A stretch of 64,000 bases of DNA from Anthoceros angustus (lineage: Eukaryota > Streptophyta > Anthocerotopsida > Anthocerotales > Anthocerotaceae). The stretch covers positions 1-64,000 of the forward strand of contig MU008156.1 in NCBI GenBank assembly GCA_010909165.1. Direction: 5' to 3'. The notes beneath the pieces were generated by a model. It saw nothing but the letters and a program-made list of their open reading frames with translations. It was not told where the DNA came from and did no database searches. Shown one piece after another: positions 42,601 through 53,878 of the stretch. Every line of letters begins with the position of its first letter. The first letter of the stretch is position 1. The position numbers were made by a program, and so were the translations under genes.

Positions 42601-45600
42601 CACTACCTACCCCACATATTTATGTTTTATTATTACTTCCTAGGTTTGTACTGCTTATAAATCTTGCTTCCCATCCATGTATTAGCACCCCATTTAGTGT
42701 TCTCCACTTGTAAGTTCCACCAGACCTCTCCACTCCTACGTGGGAGACCTCACCACTCCTACGGTGGGAGACCTCTCATCCTACCTATCTACCTACCTAA
42801 CTAATGCCCATAGGAGCCTGCACCCTACATCCTACCCATGTCCCCTACTTGTTCCCTACCTTGTTCCCTACCTTGTTCCTACCAGTACTTCATGGACCCG
42901 CCGTCCTACCCTACACCTCCCTACGGATGTAGGGCCACCCTCTACACCTCCCTACGGATGTAGGGCCACCCTCTACACCTCCTACGGTGGGAGACCTCTC
43001 CACTCCTACGGTGGGAGACCTCTCCACTCCCTACACCTCCCTCCCTCCCTCCCATCCTCACACCACCCCTACATCCTCACCCTCCACTACCACCCTCTAC
43101 ACCTCCCTCCCTACGGATGTAGGGCCACCCTCTACACCTCCCTACGGACGTAGGGTCACTTCTTATGGCCCTACCGCCTCCACTCACTGCAAGAAGGTCT
43201 CCCGTGGCGGATCTTGCTCCATGCCTTCCTCTTCCTCCTCCAGTCATCCTCTGCCTTCCATACACACAGCCGGATGTGTTGGGCATCCGGCGATGGATGC
43301 ATCCCACATTCTCGATTCCTCAAGTTCCTCTTCTCCACGGCTCCCTAACAAACTTGCCCTTCTTAGGTGCGCTTTCACCATCTTGTACCTTCAAAATAAG
43401 CGCACCAACAAGCTTGGGCACCCCCACCTTGTTTCCACCTAGTTGTCACCTCGGTGTCTACACACAATTGCGATTTCTTCACTTGCCACACAAAATCCAC
43501 CAAGAGCAACTTCAGCCCTTTTCCACTTACTTCCTCTTCACTCCACGGTCCCACCTAGCTCAAACTTGATGTCCTCACATACAACTCCTTATGCCCAAAT
43601 CCCTCACTTGCAAGGTCCTAGGCACAAAATTCAGCGCCTTGCCCTCTTCACGATTGTGCTTCAAATCCCTTCACACACAACTCCTTATGCACGCACACCT
43701 CCTTCTCCTTGCACACACATGGGCACCGCGTTCTCACCAAGTCCTTGTCCTAGCTTTCCTTTACATGCACAAGCTCTTCCGTGCAATTCCTCGCAGGCTT
43801 CCTAGGTGCCACTCCCTACACACCCCGCTTGCATGGCCACACCCTACACTACCTACCCCATATATTTATGTTTTATTATTACTTCCTAGGTTTGTACTGC
43901 TTGCAAATCTTGCTTCCCATCCATGTATTAGCACCCCATTTAGTGTTCTCCACTTGTAAGTTCCACCAGACCTCTCCACTCCTACGTGGGAGACCTCACC
44001 ACTCCTACGGTGGGAGACCTCTCATCCTACCTATCTACCTACCTAACTAATGCCCATAGGAGCCTGCACCCTACATCCTACCCATGTCCCCTACTTGTTC
44101 CCTACCTTGTTCCCTACCTTGTTCCTACCAGTACTTCATGGACCCGCCGTCCTACCCATATACCTCCTCTTGCAACCCTTGCATGGCCACACCCTACATC
44201 CTACCCATACCTATGGGGTAGGAGTTCTCTCCACTCCCTACACCTACCCTCCTACCAGTGGGACATTCTCCTACCCATGAGGGGAGACCTCTCCACTCCC
44301 TACACACCCTCCCTCCCTCCCATCCTCACACCACCCCTACATCCTCACCCTACACTACCTACCTACCTACCTACCCATACCTATGGGGTCACCCTCTACG
44401 TACCTACTACATACATACACATCTCCCTACACACCCTACACACCCTACACACCCTACACCTCCCTCCCTCCCATGAGGGACCCCTCCTCGTCCACTACAC
44501 CCTACACCTACCCTAGGGTCCATGTGCCCTCCACCTCACCCTACACACCCGCTTGCATGGCCACACCCTACACTACCTACCTAACTAATGCCCATAGGGA
44601 GCCCCTCCATTCTTGTAGGGCCACTATCACCCTACACCTACCCCTCAGGGCTCTCATGTGACCACGCAAATATAATAGTTGAAACACCTCACACACAGGC
44701 ACCCCATCTCCTCTCTGACCCATGACTCCCTGCTTACACCTTCGTACTCTCATGCATAAGTTGAAACACCTCACAGGCACCCCATCTCACTTGATCCACC
44801 CCTAACTTAACTCTGGAGTTCTTACTTCATTGTCCAACACACCAATTGGCTACACAACACTCCCAATAAAAAGTTCCCGGTGAACTCCTCACGCCTCAAC
44901 AACATCTCGTATCAACCCTCCTTGCTACCCATTTCTCCTCGCGGCCACCACAACGGCCTCCCTTCACTTTGACTTGCACCGCAAATTCCGCCGTCATGAT
45001 GCACACCCGTTGTGATCCCTTCACCATGTTCCCACCGCACACGCTTCCTATGGTTTGGCCACACCTCCATCTTGCAGCCCATCTACAAATTCAGCTGCCG
45101 TGAGTGCTCTACCACGGCCTTTCCTAGTTCAACACACGCCATCCTCACATCGTGACTCCATTGAGAGCACTTCCATGTGCCTCGGCACCGCCATGGCCTC
45201 CTCTTGCAACCCTTGTGGCTGCTCACCTCAACATGAGCTCCTCGCTCCCATCCTTGCACCAATTCTGCTCCTCTCTCATCCGAGCTCCCAACCTAGAGCC
45301 CGCAGCATCCTCTGACATTCCACCATTACGGGCACTTGGCCCATCTTCCTGCAGCAACCCTTGCCACACATCTCTACCTAGCAGTCCTCCTTCGCAAAAT
45401 CTCAGCAATGAGCACGCCCATGTCTCACTTCTTCCACACATGTGGCAAATTACTTTGCCTTCCCTCAAACTTGGTGGTGGTCCCCAATAATCAGGCCTTT
45501 GCCTCTGCAAGCCTATCAGCATGCTTGTGCGCAACCTCAAGCTACTTCCTTGGCTTAATTGCCTTCACCCTTTCCTACCGTGGTAGGAGCTACCCCACGT

Positions 45601-45953
45601 GGGTCATCAAACGCTAGCTAGGCCCACCACGGTGGGACATTCTCCTACCCATACCTATGGGGTAGGAGTTCTCTCCACTTAGCCTACCGTGGTAGGAGTT
45701 TCTCCTCGGTGGTAGGATACCTCCTACCAGTGGGACATCTCCTCGTTCACATATGTCTCCTACCCTCCTCACTAGAAGGTCATTTTGATCCGTTTCTTTT
45801 CCCTAAGTATCCTCTCTGCCTTCCCGGCATCCTCTGACTCCGGCTTCAATCGAACAAAACATTTCGCATGTTTCCACCAAACCATTTCTATCAAAAATTG
45901 GACTGTTCAAAAACAACTCACTTAAACCGTTGCCCAAACTTTTGCATTCCACA
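39681..45953 (-). repeat. Element 3, 3' LTR (left copy, 6.3 kb)
   Basis: This block is unusually long for an LTR. It contains a minus-strand TATA box (CCTATAAAAGG, 40745-40755) with about 1 kb downstream to the LTR end and about 5 kb of U3-like sequence upstream. The U3 part carries nested tandem duplications: one with a period near 830 bp (40797 onward and 41627 onward) and one near 1.25 kb (42666 and 43912 start the same block). Many short palindromes such as cctaccgtggtagg occur. It has no coding capacity that I can support; the long plus-strand Ser/Pro-rich frames follow from composition. Confidence 0.75.
42700..44670. repeat. Low-complexity C-rich segment in the left LTR
   Basis: Short motifs such as ccctacac, cctaccta and cctacggtgggagacctctcc recur irregularly. 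Some look like variants of a plant telomere unit, but they are mixed with other words and not in a pure array. Confidence 0.7.
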
Positions 45954-47715
45954 TACTCCCCTCCTCACTGTTTGCGTCCTCAACAACAGACCTCAGTGAA
46001 GGTACTTCTTAACCTTCCACCCATTCACTCTAGTTGGCAAAAATCCCCATCCGGCTGCGTGTTTGCGGATCCATTCTCATACGCCACCACGATCGGTCCT
46101 AAGCTTCCCGGAAATCCATGTAACGAATCATATAGAAGAACCAAATCCCGCCATGATAGCCTCTTGCTTCCTTAATTCCCATCATGCCTCTCCTTTCTAA
46201 GCTCCCGATTATGGTTTCTTCTAAAGCCTCTTCCCTACGTTCCTCATGCTCTATGAAAGACTCTAGTCTAACTTCGACTCTCCTCTGCGGTTATCGCTCA
46301 TCCTCCATGATTCTATAGGTAGGTACCTCAAATTCAATGGGCATTCGTTAAATAATATGGAGTCTTCTTGGTAGTCACTTTCTCCGCTTTCTTTTCCCAC
46401 AATGCTACCATCTAAGATCTTCTTCACCATGATTTACAATAATGGCCTCCAACCTCTTACGCATGCAAAGCTTCTTTAAGAAGAAGCTTCCTTCCTTCAA
46501 ACAACGTCGGATCTTCTCATCCAAACCAAGCTTGTATAAGACCCCATCTCTTAGACAATAAGGCACTCTAGGGAGAAAGACACGCCCTTCCCTAGACAAA
46601 CTATCAGCATGCTTGTGCGCAACCTCAAGCTACTTCCTTGGCTTAATTGCCTTCACCCTTTTCCACCGTGGTAGGAGCTACTCCGGGTGGGTCATCAAGC
46701 TAGCTGGGCCGCTTACCTACGGTGGTGGGACATTCTCCTACCCATACCTATGGGGTAGGAGTTCTCTCCACTTAGCCTACCGTGGTAGGAGTTTCTCCTC
46801 GGTGGTAGGATACCTCCTACCAGTGGGACATCTCCTCGTTCACATATGTCTCCTACCCTCCTCACTAGAAGGTCATTTTGATCCGTTTCTTTTCCCTAAG
46901 TATCCTCTCTGCCTTCCCGGCGGCATCCTCTGACTCCGGCTTCAACAAAACATTTCGCATGTTTCCACCAAACCATTTCTATCAAAAATTGGACTGTTCA
47001 AAAACAACTCACTTAAACCGTTGCCCAAACTTTTGCATTCCACATACTCCCCTCCTCACTGTTTGCGTCCTGCAACAGAATCTCGGTGAAGGTACTTCTT
47101 AACCTTCCACCCATTCACTCTAGTTGGCAAATCCCCATCCGGCACTCGTGTTTGCGGATCCATTCTCATACACGCCACCACGGTCCCATGTCCTAAGCTT
47201 CCACAGGAAATCCATGTAGCGACCATCATATAGAAGAACCAAATCCCCATGATAGCCTCTTGCTTCCTTAATTCCCATCATGCCTCTCCTTTCTAAGCTC
47301 CTGAATTCGCTGGGTTTCTTCTAAAGCCTCTTCCCTACGTTCCTCATGCTCTATGAAAGACTCTAGTCTAACTTCCTGACTCTCCTCTGCAGTTATACGC
47401 TCATCCCCCATGATTCTATAGGTAGGTACCTCAAATTCAATGGGCATCATTCGTTAAATAATATGGAGTCTTCTTGGTAGTCACTTTCTCCGCTGTTCTG
47501 TAAGCCCACAATGCCTGCATCTAAGATCTTCTTCACCATGATTTACTGAATAATGGCCTCCAACCTCTTACGCATGCAAAGCTTCTTTAAGAAGAAGCTT
47601 CCTTCCCTTCAAACAACGTCGGATCTTCTCATCCAAACCAAGCTTGTATAAGACCCCATCTCTTAGACAATAAGGCGCTCTAGGGAGAAAGACACGCCCT
47701 TCCCTAGACAAACTA
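45512..47715 (-). repeat. 1.09-kb tandem duplication across the LTR-internal junction
   Basis: Segments 45512-46605 and 46606-47715 repeat in tandem, both beginning tatcagcatgcttgtgcgca. Each contains the outer 0.44 kb of the LTR, the polypurine tract and about 0.65 kb of the integrase end. Confidence 0.9.
45954..45966 (-). other. Element 3 polypurine tract
   Basis: On the minus strand GAGGAGGGGAGTA directly precedes TGTGG at the LTR border, the expected primer for plus-strand synthesis. A second copy occurs near 47047-47060 because of the tandem duplication. Confidence 0.78.
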
Positions 47716-47720
47716 TCCAG
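46400..47720 (-). pseudogene. Element 3 integrase remnants, duplicated and deleted
   Basis: The zinc-binding start is recognisable in the frame 46405-46599 (RVPYCLRDGVLYKLGLDEKI) and its sister copy near 47510-47700. The C-terminal region is at 47268-47450 (MPIEFEVPTYRIMGDERITA, HEERREEALEETQRIQ) and 47056-47250 (TRVNGWKVKKYLHRD), the typical end just before the polypurine tract. The catalytic core is missing between them. Confidence 0.65.
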
Positions 47721-47999
47721 CATGATTCCGTGCTCCAAGAAATTTCATACCTCACCATTCAATAACGTGGACATGGGAGTCCTTCACGTTCTAACCTCCT
47801 CTTCCCATGCACTTTTCGCCACTTCCTGCTACCTCGCCCACCACGGACAGGGCGTGGGCACCATGTACATTATGACCCGTGGGCGCGCTCCTTGCATCGA
47901 CGGCTGCGGTATCACGCTCGGTCGTCAACTTGCTCTTCTTGCAGCGGTGGTCCGCCATGATAACCTTAGGCTCTGGCCCGAGCTAGCTCGCTCCTCGAC

Positions 48000-50900
48000 A
48001 ATACTCTCGACATGCGTACCTCCACAAAAGTGGCTTCCTTGGCCGCCATGAATTCGCCAATTCCTTTTCTGCAGTTTTCCTGCAAGCTCCCCTTGGATCG
48101 CAGTTTCTTCACCGCTCCTTTCCATGCACACCATCCTCGAGCCGTCCCTACTCCGAGGCTCCATCATACGCGCTTCCCACACACGCCATGTGTGGGAGTC
48201 CCTCCGCGATTTCTCCGTTTTCTCTTCTCCCTTTGCCAACTTCGTGGCCTCCACTTGCAGCCCTCTTGTCACCCTTTCTCCTCGCTCGGAATCCCCAATT
48301 CATTAGGTTGCATCTCTGCAAAACTCCCTTCACGGATCCTTGGCTTTCCAGCATCAAGACTTGCTCTTGACCTCTAGGCCAGCCACGCCTTGCTTGTTTC
48401 CATCTAGCTTGTTCACGGTGGATGTTGGTGCTGTCCACAACCCGCCTTCAACTCGGCTCACAAAACTAGCTTCTCCACCGCGTCGATCGCTATCCGAGGT
48501 GCGCAGTCGTGGACACATGCATCATCGCTGGTACACCATCTCCCGACCTTCTAGACTCATGTCTAGCCCTAGATCGCCCAGCAATCTCCTTACGTTGCTG
48601 CGGTTTCAGCAATTTCGCAATCGACCGTGAATTGGTCGGCGCTCCTTCTTGCAATTCCACGCAAGCATATCTTGAGGTGTGATTTCTCCACAATCCTCCT
48701 TCATACACATCACCATAGAGCCATCCTCGCTCCTGGGCTCTAGCACGACTCCTCGACAATACTCTCGACATGCGTACCTCCACAAAAGTGGCTTCCTTGG
48801 CCGCCATGAATTCGCCAATTCCTTTTCTGTTTTCAGCTCCCCTTGGATCGCGGTTTCTTCACGCTCCTTTCCATGCACACCATCCTCGAGCCGTCCCTAC
48901 TCAGGCTCCATCATCGCTTCCCACACCGCCATGTGTGTGGGAGTCCCTCCGATTTCTCCGTTTTCTCTTCTCCCTTTGCCAACCGTGGCCTCCACTTGCA
49001 GCCCTCTTGTTGCTCACCCTTTCTCCTCGCTCGGAATCCCCAATTCATTAGGTTGCGGCATCTCACTGCACAAAACTCCCTTCACGGATCCTTGGCTTTC
49101 CATGACTTGCTCTTGACCTCTAGGCCAGCCACGCCTTGCTTGTTTCCATCTAGCTTGTTCACGGTGGATGTTGGTCTTTGTGGCCACAACCCGCCTTCAA
49201 CTCGGCTCACAAAACTAGCTTCTCCACCGCGTCGATCTGCGGGCATCGTACTGCGGTCGTGGACACATGCATCATCGCTGGTACACCATCTCCCGACCTT
49301 CTAGACTCATGTCTAGCCCTAGATCACGCTCTAGCAGCAATCTCCTTACGTTGCTGCGGTTTCTGGCAGCAATTTCCTGTCGAATCGGTGAATTGGTCGG
49401 CGCTCCTTCTTGCAATTCCACAAGCATATCTTGAGGTGTGATTTCTCCACAATCCTCCTTCATACACATCACCATAGAGCCATCCTCGCTCCTGGGCTCT
49501 AGCACGACTCCTCGACAATACTCTCGACATGCGTACCTCCACAAAAGTGGCTTCCTTGGCCGCCCATGAATTCGCCAATTCCTTTTCTGTTTTCAGCTCC
49601 CCTTGGATCGCGGTTTCTTCTCCTTTCCATGCACACCATCCTCGAGCCGTCCCTACTCAGGCTCCATCATCGCTTCCCACACCGCCATGTGTGTGGGAGT
49701 CCCTCCGATTTCTCCGTTTTCTCTTCTCCCTTTGCCAACCGTGGCCTCCACTTGCAGCCCTCTTGTTGCTCACCCTTTCTCCTCGCTCGGAATCCCCAAT
49801 TCATTAGGTTGCGGCATCTCACTGCACAAAACTCCCTTCACGGATCCTTGGCTTTCCATGACTTGCTCTTGACCTCTAGGCCAGCCACGCCTTGCTTGTT
49901 TCCATCTAGCTTGTTCACGGTGGATGTTGGTCTTTGTGGCCACAACCCGCCTTCAACTCGGCTCACAAAACTAGCTTCTCCACCGCGTCGATCTGCGGGC
50001 ATCGTACTGCGGTCGTGGACACATGCATCATCGCTGGTACACCATCTCCCGACCTTCTAGACTCATGTCTAGCCCTAGATCACGCTCTAGCAGCAATCTC
50101 CTTACGTTGCTGCGGTTTCTGGCAGCAATTTCCTGTCGAATCGGTGAATTGGTCGGCGCTCCTTCTTGCAATTCCACAAGCATATCTTGAGGTGTGATTT
50201 CTCCACAATCCTCCTTCATACACATCACCATAGAGCCATCCTCGCTCCTGGGCTCTAGCGCACACTCCTCGGCACACCATTTTGTGTGCCACTTCTCCTT
50301 CCTCCAAATTGTGATTTCTTCGCAATTTCTCCATCATCCTTGCCACGTGGTCTCTTGCTAGCTCGCTTACCAGCAAACCAGCGTTGTTGCCACGACGGCA
50401 TGCTCAACCTCATTCACAAAACCGTTTCCTCCTGCTTTGCCAATCTTGCAAGTTTTCCGCTTGCATCGCGGCAGCTCCCTTCCAACCAAGTTCCGATTTC
50501 CTCCCTTCTTGTTGGCCTAGCCTCATGTCCAGGTCAGATTGCGCTCCCATGGCGACCTCCTCGCCTTGTTGCACCTCCATGGTCGAATTTTGAGTGATTG
50601 CCCAGAGATCTGCCAACTCTCCCTTCTGCGATTTCTGCTCAAACTTTTCTTGAATCGCATCTCCTTCTTCGCCCTCTGGCGTGTCCACCCCCCTAGGGCC
50701 CTCTTCTCCTCGCGGCCCTATGGCGCCTGGCTTCTGACCTCGCCAAGTGGGCGCCTTCAACTCGGCTCACAAAACTAGCTTCTCCACCGCGTCGATCTGC
50801 GGGCATCGTACTGCGGTCGTGGACACATGCATCATCGCTGGTACACCATCTCCCGACCTTCTAGACTCATGTCTAGCCCTAGATCACGCTCTAGCAGCAA

Positions 50901-51540
50901 TCTCCTTACGTTGCTGCGGTTTCTGGCAGCAATTTCCTGTCGAATCGGTGAATTGGTCGGCGCTCCTTCTTGCAATTCCACAAGCATATCTTGAGGTGTG
51001 ATTTCTCCACAATCCTCCTTCATACACATCACCATAGAGCCATCCTCGCTCCTGGGCTCTAGCGCACACTCCTCGGCACACCATTTTTTGTGCCACTTCT
51101 CCTTCCTCCAAATTGTGATTTCTTGCAATTTCTCCATCATCCTTGCCATCGTTGTGGCCTCTTGCTAGCTCGCTTACCAGCAAACCAGCGTTGTTGCCAC
51201 GGCATGCTCAACCTCATTCACAAAACCGTTTCCTCCTGCTTTGCCAATCTTGCAAGTTTTCTGCTTCGGTTGTGACTCCCTTCCAACCAAGTTCCGATTT
51301 CCTCCCTTCTTGTTGGCCTAGCCTCATGTCCAGGTCAGATTGCGCTCCCATGGCGACCTCCTCGCCTTGCTGCACCTCCATGGTCGAATTTTGGTGATTG
51401 CCCACGGATCGCCAACTCTCCTTCCGGTTTACGCTCAAACTTTTCATGAAGCGCATCTCCTCCTTCGCCCTCTGGCGTGTCCACCTCCCTAGGGCCTTCT
51501 CCTCCTCGCGGCCTCATGGCGCCTGGCTTCTGACCTCGCC
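48000..51540 (-). pseudogene. Element 3 gag C-terminal region built of long tandem repeats
   Basis: The minus strand carries charged, helix-rich blocks (NSPIRQEIAARNRSNVRRLL, LERDLGLDMSLEGREMVYQ, REKLQEITIWRKEKWHKKWC-like) repeated several times. At DNA level the periods are about 760 bp (starts at 48000, 48757 and 49516) and about 802 bp (starts at 49948 and 50750). Copies differ by short indels that change frame. The pattern suggests a coiled-coil part of gag that grew by unequal exchange. I have no family name for it. Confidence 0.6.
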
Positions 51541-53620
51541 AAGTGGGGGCGCCTTCCCTGTTGCTGAAAAACGGTGCTCTGATGTCCGTTTTTGCTGTTT
51601 CTTTTGCCATCGTGATGGCCTCCACTTGCAGCCCTCCTGACTGCTCACCCTTGAGGAGCATTTCAGCCTCCTCCTCGCGCCCATGCTGGCGCCCTCTTAT
51701 CCTCTCTCGGATTTCCAGATTGTCCTGCTGCAACTTCCTGCACAATTCTCCCTTCCTGCTCATTTGGCCTCTCTGCTGGCAACAAGTCTTGCTGCTCAAT
51801 CCTTAGGCCGTCTACAACATGCTCACGTCCTCCCCTTCGACTGGCAGGCAACCAACTCCTCGTCGAAATCGGTCATCATGGCCTCAAGTCGTTCCGTTTC
51901 AATGAAAAAAACCTTCATTCACATGTTGCTCCCCCGCAACTTCTTCAACTCTACCATCTCCTCTACACCTAGGTACTTAGAAATCCTTGCTACCTTACCA
52001 GACTCTAGCTCTACGTCTTCTATAGCATCATACATTCCCTCCGAACTTCCCGAACTTTTATCAGGAAAAGGTCACTCCTTCTGGCGGACGTGGTGGTACT
52101 CTCTTGAAGTAACCATAAATCCCCTCTACATAATCATACAAAGACTCCCCCCTCTTCCTTCGCAGAGTTCTCAACCGGACCAACATGTGATCTCGTTTCT
52201 TCTCCCCAAATCTCACATACTGCTGGCGGCTGTGGGGTGACTGACTCCCACCACCTCTGCTTCCTCCTATCATGGTCAAGGGCGTCCACAAAACTGTGGG
52301 CACACCTCCCAACGAATTCCCTGCAATACTGGCAGTAAACAAATGCTGCCTGCAAGCGGGATGTACTATACACAGACTTGGGCACACAAGCGCCTCAGTC
52401 CTCCTAACAAGCAAGGTTGAAAGGGCAGCAAGCTGGGCAATAATTCGATCAAGACCTTGCGAAATATCAGCCGTTAGATTTCATACCCCAACTTCTCCAC
52501 TGCCAAATCTCACCCTCTTGCCTTCCTCCTCTAACGACGACAAAATCGAGCTAGAAGAGCTCGACAATCCACGCCGAAAAAGTCCTCCTCTTGCGAGCGG
52601 AAGATGTACCTTGAAATTACTAACCTGGCTCGATTCTTGACCCTCACCCTTGATCAGCAACTCCTCGGCAACAACCTCCTTCCTCTTGCTGTCCGTGAGC
52701 ACAACCTCCTCCTGCTCTTAAACAACTGCCTCTTCTTCCTCAACGGAACCCTTGAAAATGTTAGCACATGTAGCTTCCTCTGCAAGAGTTCTCTCCTCCG
52801 CTTCTTCCTTTGCACATCAGCAGCAACTAAGCTTTCTTCATGCACATGATTTCTCCATTCAATTCACAAATCCCTTGCAGAAAAAAGACGGGGGTGATCT
52901 CCTCTCAACTCCTACACGAAAATTACTTCCTCCCCTCCCCGACTAGACTTCTGCAAGCACGCTCACACCCCCTCAACACACAACTATCCAAACAGAAAAT
53001 CCCCCTCCTACTCTGTTCCACTCATGTTGCTTGGTCCAGATGAGCTAGGCGAACTCACACTCCCTTCCTCTCCTGCAGTAAATTCTCCAACCAAAGTTCT
53101 CTGCAGAAGGGTGTCTGCACAAAAGATTGGGGCGGTTGTGGGATGGTGTCTCCCTAGGTGTGCGTCCTGTGAGCTGAGCGGATTCTATCAAGGTGCTCCA
53201 AGATCTTGACCACCGAAATTCCCCACGCTCACCCACCTTCTTCTTCACTTTCTGCTTGGAAGTTGAGCTAGATCCACCACCTGAAGGTCCAGCGTTGAGA
53301 AGGCCCGTGCTGGTAGCTGAATTTGAATCGCACTCAAGAAATGGTGCCTCCTCCTCGCTTTCCTCTTCATACACCAACTCCTCTTCAACCACCTCCTTTA
53401 TTTTCTTTAGTGATTTCCACGTCCCCTCCGGGAGTTTTCCTGGATCACTTGCCTCCCCTTGGCAAGGGCAAAACAACCTCCTCCTCGGCGCCCTTGTCTC
53501 CTCCTCCCCAAGACGCAACCACCGCGCGTTTTCCTCCCTCAATTGATTTCTTCTTGCAGCTCAGATCTCTTGCGATGGCGGTGGGGTGACCTCCTACGGT
53601 TTCTCCTCTCCCCTCCTCGC
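51541..53620 (-). pseudogene. Element 3 gag N-terminal and central region, frameshifted
   Basis: From the 5' end on the minus strand: a Ser- and acid-rich segment (53045-53542; ELVYEEESEEEAPFLE), basic pieces (52481-52845), then a Cys/His cluster (YCQYCREFVGRCAHSFVDAL, 52134-52385). After that come KRGESLYDYVEGIYGYFKRV (about 52090-52150) and a coiled-coil block (RKLQQDNLEIRERIRGRQHG and EEEAEMLLKGEQS, 51335-51799). Position next to the primer site supports gag. The Cys/His cluster is not a standard zinc knuckle. Confidence 0.6.
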
Positions 53621-53861
53621 TAGACATGCAAGCATCCTCATAGCCTCCAACACACGATGGTCAAAGAAAAATCAGCCAACTCCGCCATGCTTTTGCTGCG
53701 GGAACACAAAATCACACCATTCGGGGCGTGGAGCTCCTCCTTCACAACGCACGGGTTCCAGGACGTAGGCTTCTTCCTAGACCCCGCTCCACCTCCTTAC
53801 AAGATCTTCTCAGCTCATCGCAAGCTAGCGAAAATCTCAAAATTTCAACTGCTCAGAACAA

Positions 53862-53878
53862 GTCCCGCGCGCCAAAAA
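53862..53878 (-). other. Element 3 primer-binding site
   Basis: Immediately inside the right LTR the minus strand reads TTTTTGGCGCGCGGGAC. TGGCGC after a T-run is the layout of plant Tat/Athila-type gypsy elements, though the bases after TGGCGC are not an exact match to the tRNA end I would expect. Confidence 0.55.

Noticed and set aside
39735-44661. Many plus-strand Ser/Pro/Thr-rich ORFs of 70-180 codons across 39.7-45.9 and 53.9-57.9 kb
   Set aside because: They lie inside the giant LTRs, repeat with them, change frame at every indel and follow from CT-rich composition.
42700-44670. Telomere-like ccctaca runs
   Set aside because: The plant unit is CCCTAAA; these are irregular, mixed with other words and embedded in an LTR, so an interstitial telomere is not supported.
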